A stretch of DNA of 64,000 nucleotides from JBMNGH01 sp050949725 (GTDB lineage: Bacteria; Bacillota; Thermosediminibacteria; Thermosediminibacterales; Tepidanaerobacteraceae), in assembly GCA_050949725.1 (NCBI GenBank), contig JBMNGH010000006.1, positions 129,420 through 193,419 of the forward strand, written 5' to 3'. Positions 57,221-64,000 of the stretch are shown piece after piece; the first letter of the stretch is position 1, and each line of letters starts with the position of its first letter. The notes under the pieces are model-generated. The model had not been told where the DNA came from. It was given only the letters and a program-made list of their open reading frames with translations, and ran no database searches. The translations under genes were made by a program, and so were the position numbers.

Positions 57221-59065
57221 TAGGTGGCGAGTAATTATTTTACTCGCCGTCCCCTCACACCACCGGACATACGGGACCGTATCCGGCGGTTCATTAGTTG
57301 AATGCTTTTGACAACTGGCAATATCTCTTATAGACACTTCTGTATCCTAGGTTTTCTAAATAGTCATTAGTTATGGTGCCTGCCAATATTGGGCTATTGG
57401 ATATTCTCCAGTAGCCTTTTCTTGTATTGGCAAATTCCCATGCCTTCCATTTAGGTAGGCCTAATTTGATTAGATTTCTCCATCTTGTTTTTATCTTCTT
57501 CCATTGTTTCCATATACAAGTCCTGAGCCTTCTTCTTATCCTTCTAGGTGTTTAGTTTTCTTAATCTGTATTCCATGCTGATACCACTATTTCGATTGGT
57601 AAGTTCTCTAATCCTATCTTTAAACCTTTTGTAGGACTTTTCGTGGATTCTTATGCGGCACTGTCCTTTTCTAAAGTAAAAGGACAAGCCTAGAAATTTC
57701 CTACGGGTCACTAGGTCTACCGCACTCTTGTTTTGATTTATCTTTAGTTTTAGTATGTTTTCTAGTAGGTCTTTTAGGCTTGCCATTACTCTTTCTCCTG
57801 CCTTCCTGCTTTTGACATAGATGTTGCAGTCATCGGCATAGCGGCAGTATCTATGACCTCTTTTGTCTAGTTCGTCTAATATGATGTTGGCTAGTAGTGG
57901 GCTTAATGGCCCACCTTGAGGTGTGCCTTCTTCTAGAAGATATTTTGACTCCGTTTATCATGACTCCTGATGTTAGGTATTTTCTAATTAGTGTGAGTAG
58001 TCTCTTGTCTTTTATCTTCTCTGATAGTTTGGCCATTAGTATGTCATGGTTTACTCGGTCGAAGAATTTCTCAAGGTCCATGTCTACTACCCATCTGTAT
58101 CCTTGGTTTATGTATTGTTTGGCTTTCTGTATTGCGTAGTGAGCGCTTTTGTTGGGTCTAAATCCGTAGCTGTGCTCTGAAAAGGTGGGGTCATAGATTT
58201 TTGTGAGTTCTTGAGCTATGGCTTGTTGGATTAGTCTGTCTAGGACTGTGGGTATTCTTAGGTTCCTTACCCCTCCGTCGTTTAGGTATTTCTATTCTTC
58301 TTACAGGTGAGGGGTAGTAGTTGCCTTCCAGTAACTTTTGTTTTATGTTTAGCCAGTGTTCGATGAGAAAGTCTCGAAGTTCATCGACACTCATCCTATC
58401 GACTCCATGGCTTCCTTTGTTGGCTTTTACTCTTTGGTAGGCTTTTATCATGTTGTCTCTTGCTAGGATTTTCTCCATTAAGTTACTGGTGTTGTCTTTT
58501 GCACGGTTTTCGCTTTCTCTCTTTGAAAACGCCAGGGAACCGCTCGGCACTCCTTGCTTATCTTGAAGCTGCACTCCTACATCGGCAAGGTAGTCTCTGT
58601 TTTGAGTTGTCTGCTTTCTTTGCGAATTCCTTGAGTATTTCAAAGTTGAAAACCTCCTAATATTCGGTCCTTCTCCGCTAAAGTGCACTTTAGTGGATAC
58701 TATGACCTCTGCTGACTTCTGATGGATTCAGTTACATATCACTATGTAGGTTACTGTAAAGGAACTTCATCCTTTTGACAGTGTATCCACCAGACCTCCC
58801 CGGGTAAGAGCGATAACCTTCATCTCATATATCTGCCAGATTTACTGTATGGGGCTTGTGTAGTGTTGGACTTTGTATTTGTGTTGCAAACTCGTCCGCC
58901 CCAAGTCAGCCTGTTATCTGGTTCTTGTTCATCAGACCGAGATTTTGCCTCCGGCTTCCTTCAGATTCCACGTCACCGTGGACACCCTTGCCTTTGGCTA
59001 GTGGTTCCCACTACCAAGCCCACAGCGGACTTTCACCGCCAAGTTATCACCCATGCCGGGCGCAA
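57221..59065 (-). mobile_element. Group II intron, bacterial class C-like
   Basis: The 5' end reads TTGCGCCCGGCATGGGTG (59065 downward), matching the GUGCGCCCGGC start of this intron class. Domain V is readable at about 57253-57295 (ACCGCCGGATACGGTCCCG ... GTGTGAG), followed by domain VI and a 3' end near ACTCGCCACCTACTCGAT. An intron-encoded reverse transcriptase lies in domain IV. The intron sits directly downstream of a terminator hairpin (59070-59107), the known target type of class C introns. Its ORF is broken, so it can no longer move by itself. Confidence 0.85.
57294..58568 (-). pseudogene. ltrA: Group II intron reverse transcriptase/maturase, degenerate
   Basis: The intron-encoded protein with fingers (ARDNMIKAYQRVKANKGSHG), catalytic YADD and maturase end (WEFANTRKGYWRISNSPIL) is present but spread over several frames. 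One base is missing near 58280 (IPK to PDGGVRNLRIPTVLDRL). Another is missing near 57940 (before EEGTPQGGPLSPLLANI). Near 57550 the reading goes from MEYRLRKLN straight to RRIRRRLRTC, with a shift and loss of a stretch normally between them. The stop is at 57294. The start is uncertain; no good ATG is present at the usual position. Confidence 0.85.
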
Positions 59066-59069
59066 TCTA

Positions 59070-59107
59070 AAATAGACAGGCAACATATCGTCACCTGTCT
59101 ATTTTAG
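59070..59107 (-). terminator. Terminator hairpin, intron insertion site
   Basis: AAAATAGACAGG and CCTGTCTATTTT form a 12-bp stem around 14 bases, then TTTTAGA. It ends the SASP-like gene, and the group II intron starts four bases after it. Confidence 0.8.
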
Positions 59108-59118
59108 CTAATTATCGT

Positions 59119-59339
59119 TCAGTTGTTTTTGGCTGTATGCCCGATATCTGTTTTCGCAAGTTTCTTTTTTATCAATGCACCCAACTTTCCGGTTTCGGAA
59201 GCAGTTAGAGAATTCCAACCGTAAAGCCTGGCTCTCTCCAGCAAGCCGAGTTCAGCTGCCGCTTCTATTTTAACATCTCGTTTACAGCATTAAATGAGTT
59301 TTCTTCTAGTTTAGGATTTCTCGGTCTTTTTTTCCCCAT
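59119..59339 (-). pseudogene. Small acid-soluble spore protein (alpha/beta, SspF-like), frameshifted
   Basis: The frame begins MGKKRPRNPKLEENSFNAV after an AGGTGAG ribosome site and stops early after NEMLK. Adding one A to the run of four (59268-59271) gives LKIEAAAELGLLERARLYGW and then LTASETGKLGALIKKKLA, which is the alpha/beta-type SASP pattern with the GPR-cleavage-like region and LTAxExG motif. The protein would be about 73 residues and coat spore DNA. It is either inactivated or misread. The terminator of this gene is the target of the group II intron downstream. Confidence 0.7.
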
Positions 59340-59422
59340 AAGCTCACCTCAGTGTTTATATTGTCCCGAAAAAATCAATATTATTCCAATGCCATTTTTG
59401 TATGAGGCAAGCTCAAGTGAAT

Positions 59423-59743
59423 TTACTTATTCTGTTTTTTTATTAAGTCTCCCACTTCTTTGGCGATTCTATAAGGTTTTGTAATAATTCGTATGGGCAG
59501 GGAAATAATAAATCTAGTAATATCCTTCTCCAGTTCCTCTGTCATTCTATAAGGTTTTGTCAGTATCCTTTCGATAAAATTCCCTGCGTAGTTTCCCAAC
59601 AGTTTTTCACGCTTAATCTCTATTTCATTTCCACATTGGGTGCATTTTATGCTTTTCAAAAAATTGCTCATATAGGTTACTTCATGATGTGTATCCTTAC
59701 CACAATGCAAACAAAAAAGTTCTGCATCCATCTTGGAGGTCAT
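59423..59743 (-). CDS. Zinc-ribbon protein of unknown function
   Basis: A 106-residue protein with two CxxC pairs (LFCLHCGKDT and SIKCTQCGNEI) making a zinc ribbon in the first 40 residues, then an amphipathic, basic C-terminal part containing a repeated TKPYR motif (ILTKPYRMTEELEKDI and IITKPYRIAKEVGDL). The repeat suggests two similar helices. GGGAGGAG stands upstream of the ATG at 59743. It is 26 bases downstream of the SAF-domain dehydrogenase gene and may be in its operon. Similar short proteins ('bh protein') exist in Thermoanaerobacterales. I do not know the function. Confidence 0.6.
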   Translation of the reverse strand: MTSKMDAELFCLHCGKDTHHEVTYMSNFLKSIKCTQCGNEIEIKREKLLGNYAGNFIERILTKPYRMTEELEKDITRFIISLPIRIITKPYRIAKEVGDLIKKQNK

Positions 59744-59769
59744 ATTTAAAATCTCCTCCCTGTATTGTA

Positions 59770-60741
59770 TTACAACATTTCGTCCTGAATTCTTCGAAGC
59801 TGCAGTATTACAGAAGTCTCGTTCAGTTTAACCATATCATACCTTATTGTCTCACCTTTTTTTATATCTTTCTTAACCATGACCCTGCTGCTCACAAGAC
59901 CAATTGGTAGTGCATTATCGTTTCTAGCGTTTTCATATGTATCGATTACACCATAAACTGTATAGCCACCAATGCCATCAAGGTATTCTCCGGCTTTTAA
60001 ATCTTTCTTGGCAACCGCTACGGTTTCTGAAACTGGCGCACCCATAGGGACTATCGTTGCCTCACCGTAAAAATAAGCCCTGGCTGCTGATAAGGGTGTC
60101 TCTATACCTGCCAGGTGATACGGCCTGTATAGAACGTAGTTGGGTCCATCTCCCATGGATAGATACGCCATCTCTTCTTTAAGTGCAGGTAAGTCTGTCG
60201 TAACTATCACGAATACACCAGGTGCTATTCCCCTTATGAATTCTACAACATGATATTTATCAAGAATTCCTCCCTGTGCTTTCAAGCTTAATAGGCCTGG
60301 TAGTTCCTCCACCGTTGCCTTGGGACCAATTAAGCCCCTTTTTGAGGGCAGAAAACCTGTAGCATTTGATACTGCCGTCATCTCTACCATTGTCTTTGTC
60401 CCGTCAACAAAAGAAGCCAACATCTTTGGGTTCATATTTTTACTCGCAGCTTTTTCTCTGACAGTATCGGGATTTGCACTTTGATCTAAAGGGTTATTTT
60501 TACCCTTGCCTGCAACTAATACCTCAAATCCCACCCCATCAGCAAAATCAAATAACTCCATTATTGCACCCGGCTCATCCCCTGCTGACACCGTATATAC
60601 AACACCTGCACTGTCGGCCATTTTTTTTAATACTGGCCCTACAGTTACATCAGCTTCGACATTGAGCATTACAATGTGCTTTCCATTATGTATTGACCCC
60701 AACGCTAACCTAGCCCCTGCTTCCGGATCACCGGGTAGCAT
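59770..60741 (-). CDS. SAF-domain dehydrogenase, C-terminal part (frameshifted)
   Basis: 323 residues continuing the protein that begins at 61060. It reads GDPEAGARLALGSIHNGKHIVMLNVEADVTVG and ends in a SAF domain (VAKKDLKAGEYLDGIGGYTVYG; VMVKKDIKKGETIRYD). The family is homoserine-dehydrogenase-like with a C-terminal SAF domain, found in sugar-acid or polyol catabolic clusters. The ORF starts without its own ribosome site. One extra G in the + strand run GGG at 60733-60735 breaks the frame. Removing it restores VVIDATGDPEAG. Confidence 0.75.
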   Translation of the reverse strand: MLPGDPEAGARLALGSIHNGKHIVMLNVEADVTVGPVLKKMADSAGVVYTVSAGDEPGAIMELFDFADGVGFEVLVAGKGKNNPLDQSANPDTVREKAASKNMNPKMLASFVDGTKTMVEMTAVSNATGFLPSKRGLIGPKATVEELPGLLSLKAQGGILDKYHVVEFIRGIAPGVFVIVTTDLPALKEEMAYLSMGDGPNYVLYRPYHLAGIETPLSAARAYFYGEATIVPMGAPVSETVAVAKKDLKAGEYLDGIGGYTVYGVIDTYENARNDNALPIGLVSSRVMVKKDIKKGETIRYDMVKLNETSVILQLRRIQDEML

Positions 60742-61060
60742 CTATTACTACATCAATGGGTAGACTTTTCGTTGCAATATCAAAATTTTCGCTTACAACA
60801 AATTTGTTTCTTTTTATAGCATCTTCTGCCTCAGAAGCAGTACTTGCTTCAAAAATATCACCCCTGTCAATGCCTGCCGACTCATATACTTTAGCTGCTT
60901 TTTCTGCATTCCTGTCCACCAATATTGAAGGCCTTATTCCTCTCATGCAAAACATTTGGCTGATCATTGCTCTGCCCATCTGACCAGCTCCAACAAGGCT
61001 TATATTTATTTTTTTTCCTTCTTGCTCCAGCTGAACAAGTTTTGTGTTTAAGTTGAGCAT
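60728..61060 (-). CDS. SAF-domain dehydrogenase, N-terminal NAD(P)-binding part (frameshifted)
   Basis: 110 residues with an N-terminal Rossmann fold. The nucleotide-binding loop is SLVGAGQMGRAMISQM (residues 21-36) and LVDRNAEKAAKVYE is the second strand region. The start at 61060 (MLNLNTKLVQ) has AGGAGAGGA upstream; the frame is open 30 codons further without support. It ends at a stop after VVIDATR, caused by the same one-base insertion described for the other half. Whole length would be about 430 residues. It follows the transaldolase-like gene by about 90 bases on the same strand. Confidence 0.75.
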   Translation of the reverse strand: MLNLNTKLVQLEQEGKKINISLVGAGQMGRAMISQMFCMRGIRPSILVDRNAEKAAKVYESAGIDRGDIFEASTASEAEDAIKRNKFVVSENFDIATKSLPIDVVIDATR

Positions 61061-61154
61061 TTGAATTCCTCTCCTAATAATGTTTATTTTAAAGCTTACT
61101 AGTAAAAAAATTAGTATAAACTTGTAAAATAAGGCAGGTAATCCTGCCATTTAG

Positions 61155-61805
61155 TTAGTTATTCTGTGGAACTTTCTTCCAATCTTCTAAAAAACGCTCA
61201 ACTCCAATATCAGTTAAAGGATGTTTGACCATCTGCTTTAAAACCTTAAAAGGAACTGTGGCAATATGAGCTCCTGCTTTAGCCGCATCAACGACATTCA
61301 TAGGAGTCCTAATGCTTGCAGCAATTATTTGTGTTGATATGTCATGATACATAAAGATTTCCGAAATATCTGACACAAGCTTTATTCCATCCTGGCTTAT
61401 ATCTGTAAATCTGCCGATAAAAGGGCTTACATATGTGGCTCCGGCCCTTGCAGCAAGAAGCGCTTGATTTGGACTAAAAACCAATGTCATATTTGTTTTA
61501 ATCCCTTTGTTACTCAATTCATTTGTTGCTTTAAGTCCTTCCCACGTCATGGGAACTTTTATTACAATGTTTGGGTGCCACTTAGAGATCTGGACTGCTT
61601 CATGGACCATACCTGCAGCTTCAAGACTGACAACTTCCGCGCTTATGGGGCCATCGACAATATCAGTTATCTGTATTATGGTTTCTTTAAAATCGCGGCC
61701 TTCTTTCGCAATTAAAGTCGGATTTGTCGTGACACCGTAGATTACCCCTAAAGACGCAGCTTCTCGTATTTCACTAATATTTGCGGAATCAAGAAATAGT
61801 TTCAT
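61155..61805 (-). CDS. Transaldolase-like/fructose-6-phosphate aldolase
   Basis: A 216-residue TIM-barrel enzyme of the small transaldolase (TalC/FSA) subfamily. Marks are MKLFLDSANISEIREA, GVTTNPTLI (24-32), the Schiff-base lysine in IVIKVPMTWEG (Lys83), NMTLVFSPNQALLAARAGA and SPFIGR. It cleaves or makes fructose-6-phosphate, or transfers dihydroxyacetone units. GGAGG stands upstream of the ATG. Next to the SAF-domain dehydrogenase it may serve a sugar or polyol pathway, or be the housekeeping transaldolase. Confidence 0.92.
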   Translation of the reverse strand: MKLFLDSANISEIREAASLGVIYGVTTNPTLIAKEGRDFKETIIQITDIVDGPISAEVVSLEAAGMVHEAVQISKWHPNIVIKVPMTWEGLKATNELSNKGIKTNMTLVFSPNQALLAARAGATYVSPFIGRFTDISQDGIKLVSDISEIFMYHDISTQIIAASIRTPMNVVDAAKAGAHIATVPFKVLKQMVKHPLTDIGVERFLEDWKKVPQNN

Positions 61806-62147
61806 TTCATACCTCCGAAAACTGGTTATTTTTTTATATTATAACACTTTTTTACGCTTAAGTTCTAACCTTGCTAAGTTAACTAAGAGAAACTGTATTC
61901 TTCCTTAATTGCTTTTTCAAGACACCTCCTCTCAGAAAAGTGATTTTGGGATTGTTAAATATAATTTCATTTACAAAAGTAGTTCACCTTAGGTTTGGCC
62001 TCAATCTCGTAATAGATTTTATCACAACATTTCTGAGACAGCAATGATTCCTTGCATAAAAGATGGTCTTTAATTAAAGAGGTAATATTTTTTATCCATT
62101 TCACAAAAAATAAAGTCAAAATACTTAGGACTTGGAGGTATACAAAA
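61806..62147. other. Divergent intergenic region
   Basis: It separates the transaldolase gene (minus) from the small + strand gene. A minus-strand TATAAT (within 61840-61860) is a likely -10 for the transaldolase gene. A short minus-strand frame here has no ribosome site and is probably not a gene. Confidence 0.4.
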
Positions 62148-62345
62148 ATGGTAAGTAAAATGCAGCTCAAATCCGTCGGCCAGATGTGCCCTGGTTATAT
62201 GTATGCAGGTGATGCAACATGGATGCCGTCTATGGTTGTCAATGAGGCACCAGTTGTCAGCTGTGAAACGTGCATTCATTGGGAAAAAGAAAGGTGTAAT
62301 ATTGACCTATTTGACAAGGTACTAACCAGCCTTGACCAGACATAA
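62148..62345 (+). CDS. Small cysteine-containing protein, unknown
   Basis: A 65-residue protein starting MVSKMQLKSVGQMCPG. GGAGG stands nine bases before the ATG. It has four cysteines, with CETCIHWEKERC near the end recalling a small metal-binding knuckle, and a distinctive GYMYAGDATWMP stretch. The upstream frame is open further but lacks a ribosome site. A second tiny ORF follows 16 bases after its stop. I do not recognise the family. Confidence 0.65.
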   Translation: MVSKMQLKSVGQMCPGYMYAGDATWMPSMVVNEAPVVSCETCIHWEKERCNIDLFDKVLTSLDQT

Positions 62346-62361
62346 AAGGGGGAAAAATTAG

Positions 62362-62541
62362 ATGACGCCAAAGAAAAGGCTATTTGTCACGAAAAGGACA
62401 ACCGGCAAACACCGCGTAAATCCTATAATTGTGGGCAAACCAAGTCCTAGGGAGGTTGAATCACAGGTTGCTCAACTCGAGAGTAATCAACCAGGGACTA
62501 GAAAAGATGTAAAGATTAAAATGGATAATAAATTAAATTAA
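62362..62541 (+). CDS. Small basic protein, unknown
   Basis: A 59-residue, lysine-rich ORF starting MTPKKRLFVTKRTTGKHR, with AGGGGG about 12 bases before the ATG. It follows the 65-residue gene closely and ends four bases inside the converging gene's stop (62538). It is too short for routine calling and may be a real part of a two-gene unit. There is no recognisable domain. Confidence 0.5.
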   Translation: MTPKKRLFVTKRTTGKHRVNPIIVGKPSPREVESQVAQLESNQPGTRKDVKIKMDNKLN

Positions 62542-62777
62542 TCGTTCAGATCTTTTTTGTAATTTAGGCCTATTTCACTACCAACATTGTCCAGTTTTTG
62601 CCTTACTTTTTTTACATCTTCGAGATTATAACCTATTAGATCTGCAATTTCTTCATCATTGAAACCTAAAGATACGGCATCTAAGAACAGGTACAGGTCA
62701 ATGCCGTATTCTTTTTTTATTTTATATTGTTCTACACCCATTTTGTCAAAAAAACCGTTTTGTTTTTTCTTATCCAT
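62538..62777 (-). CDS. Small helix-turn-helix-like protein, unknown
   Basis: A 79-residue charged protein with a possible helix-turn-helix, LGFNDEEIADLIGYNLEDVKKV, near residues 36-57. The start at 62777 has AGGTGAAA upstream; the frame continues six codons to 62795. It lies after the DUF421 gene on the same strand with a 22-base gap. Function unknown; a DNA-binding role is only suggested. Confidence 0.55.
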   Translation of the reverse strand: MDKKKQNGFFDKMGVEQYKIKKEYGIDLYLFLDAVSLGFNDEEIADLIGYNLEDVKKVRQKLDNVGSEIGLNYKKDLND

Positions 62778-62816
62778 AGTTTCACCTGTGCTCATCTTTT
62801 AAAACCTAATAATTTG

Positions 62817-63509
62817 CTAATAGTATTCAGAAATTCTATCGACAGTAAAATTACCTTCTTCATCATACCAGGCTCTATTAATCTGTCGTAGCTGTGTGAT
62901 GCCCTTTTGCCTCATTTCTTTTATCATCAGATCTATCGATACGTCCAGTCTATCAAGATTTTCCTCTATGACTTTCCCCTGCTCCACAACAATCGTAGGA
63001 AATATACCTTCATTTCCCCAAAGGCCCAAATCTTTAGGGGTCATCGTCTGCATATGTTTCTTCTTCAATACACTTAGCTTCCCATTCGGTTCTATCGAAG
63101 CCTCTTCTATTTCATTTATATTCGTTACATCTTTTTCTCTCAATAAAACCATCAAGTCCGCAATTGTAATACGTTCTTTTTTTAAATTATTAACAAGCAC
63201 TTCACCATTTTTGATCAATACTGTTGAAGTGCCCTGCAAAGCATTTTCAGCTTTACGGTTTTTTGTAATAAATATTGCGAGCAGATAATTTAACAATGCA
63301 ATAATTATAACCGGTATAACGCCATTACTAACTGAAATTTTATCATCTTCTAAGGGGATTGCTATAGCAGAACCCATTATGATTATAAAAATCAGGTCAA
63401 ATGGTGAGAGTTGTGCTATGGTTCTTTTGCCCATTAACCTGACTAAGATAAGGCTGAACACAAAAAGTATTAATGCTTTATAAGTATGTACCAAAATTTC
63501 TCTTATCAT
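62817..63509 (-). CDS. DUF421 (YetF-like) membrane protein
   Basis: A 230-residue DUF421 protein. Three N-terminal membrane segments (about residues 8-26, 38-53, 61-80) contain VRLMGKRTIAQLSPFDLIFIIIMGSAIA, the family hallmark (quoted in part). The C-terminal cytoplasmic YetF domain has STVLIKNGEVLVNNLKKERIT. Members in Bacillus affect spore or stress envelope traits; the function is not clear. It starts 8 bases after the stop of the upstream gene. Confidence 0.85.
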   Translation of the reverse strand: MIREILVHTYKALILFVFSLILVRLMGKRTIAQLSPFDLIFIIIMGSAIAIPLEDDKISVSNGVIPVIIIALLNYLLAIFITKNRKAENALQGTSTVLIKNGEVLVNNLKKERITIADLMVLLREKDVTNINEIEEASIEPNGKLSVLKKKHMQTMTPKDLGLWGNEGIFPTIVVEQGKVIEENLDRLDVSIDLMIKEMRQKGITQLRQINRAWYDEEGNFTVDRISEYY

Positions 63510-63517
63510 TTTAAACC

Positions 63518-63934
63518 TTACCTCACCTTACCAGTCATGCTATGAAATATTCTGTATAAATTCTCTACTTCATTAACTAAAAATAAGCCATTCTCAGATC
63601 TTATTAGTGCTTCAACCGCCTGTAACATGGATTTTTGAATATCTTTTATTAAAAGGTCGTGAAGCTCGTAAATGTTCTTACTTATCGATGAAATCAATTT
63701 TTTCCTTAAAACCGAATTTTTCTCATTAACATTTATATCAAGCATTACTTGTGCCGACAGGTTAATTTGCTTCAATAATTTATTTAACTTGATTAAATTT
63801 GAAGAATTAGATAAGTTACTTTTCAATTCATCATCTATCTGCTTTTCGAAACATTTAATTAGGCCTAAAAGATCCTCAGAATCATTTTTAATCGAGGCCA
63901 TAATCTTAGAAGTGTTTGCAGATTTATTTTCCAT
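63518..63934 (-). CDS. Helical protein of unknown function
   Basis: A 138-residue protein predicted to be all helical with coiled-coil-like stretches (residues 12-60 and 75-120), without membrane segments or cysteines. It precedes the DUF421 gene by eight bases and is likely co-transcribed. It is not the DUF4363 protein often paired with DUF421. No function can be assigned. The right edge of the window (63935-64000) shows no complete gene. Confidence 0.6.
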   Translation of the reverse strand: MENKSANTSKIMASIKNDSEDLLGLIKCFEKQIDDELKSNLSNSSNLIKLNKLLKQINLSAQVMLDINVNEKNSVLRKKLISSISKNIYELHDLLIKDIQKSMLQAVEALIRSENGLFLVNEVENLYRIFHSMTGKVR

Positions 63935-64000
63935 ATTTTGTATCGCTCCTCTATATTTAGTCTTAAATAATAGTAACTCTTTTATTCAGGCAATTATTTC

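Noticed and set aside
61967..62170. 67-residue minus-strand frame between the transaldolase gene and the small + strand gene
   Set aside because: No ribosome site, odd composition, and it overlaps the promoter and start of the + strand gene.

Overview
The window comes from a low-GC, spore-forming anaerobic Firmicute of the Clostridia. The evidence is the sporulation genes (spoIID-like, bofC-like, sleB, yunB, ytxC, a SASP remnant), T-box leaders, an L20 leader, a six-cysteine SCIFF peptide and strong AGGAGG-type ribosome binding sites. The gene order looks like Thermosediminibacterales (Tepidanaerobacter-like), but that is an inference from memory. Nearly every gene, including the rRNA operon, lies on the minus strand. 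The exceptions are the PBP1A gene, a NifU-like gene and two tiny ORFs near the right end.

Region 1 (1-13300): broken secD, scfA, a TIGR04086 membrane protein, yajC, tgt, a PsiE-like membrane protein, queA, a SpoIID/LytB protein, ruvB-ruvA-ruvC, a BofC-domain protein, yebC, nadE, yigZ, sleB and a beta-CASP nuclease. Region 2 (13331-18690): a full rRNA operon, 16S-tRNA-Ala-tRNA-Ile-23S-5S-tRNA-Asn, with readable RNase III processing stems and a consensus promoter. Region 3 (18898-38640): yunB, tyrS, PBP1A, DUF523, mutS2-polX-zapA, T-box-pheS-pheT, an rRNA methyltransferase with ktrA/ktrB, the L20-leader infC-rpmI-rplT operon, and T-box-thrS. Region 4 (38660-47000): a phoU remnant, DUF445, ytxC, tRNA-Val, two sigma-54 activators flanking an ornithine/alanine racemase-like gene, an integrase remnant and a six-tRNA cluster.

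Region 5 (47340-59400) is the accessory part: nfu, a phosphatase, DedA, an NCS1 permease, a probable MITE, and an operon of DUF3830, an atypical M19 peptidase-like protein and ATP-dependent hydantoinase subunits HyuA and HyuB (HyuB split by a frameshift). A decayed class-C-like group II intron follows, sitting just past a terminator hairpin beside a frameshifted spore-protein gene. Region 6 (59400-64000): a zinc-ribbon protein, a SAF-domain dehydrogenase (also frameshifted), a transaldolase-like aldolase, two short + strand ORFs, an HTH-like protein and DUF421.

The clearest candidate system is the permease-HyuB-HyuA-M19-DUF3830 cluster, probably for uptake and ring opening of a cyclic amide (hydantoin, 5-oxoproline or similar). 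Its M19 member lacks several canonical metal ligands. Several genes carry single-base frameshifts, some in homopolymer runs, so decay versus sequencing error is a live question across the window.
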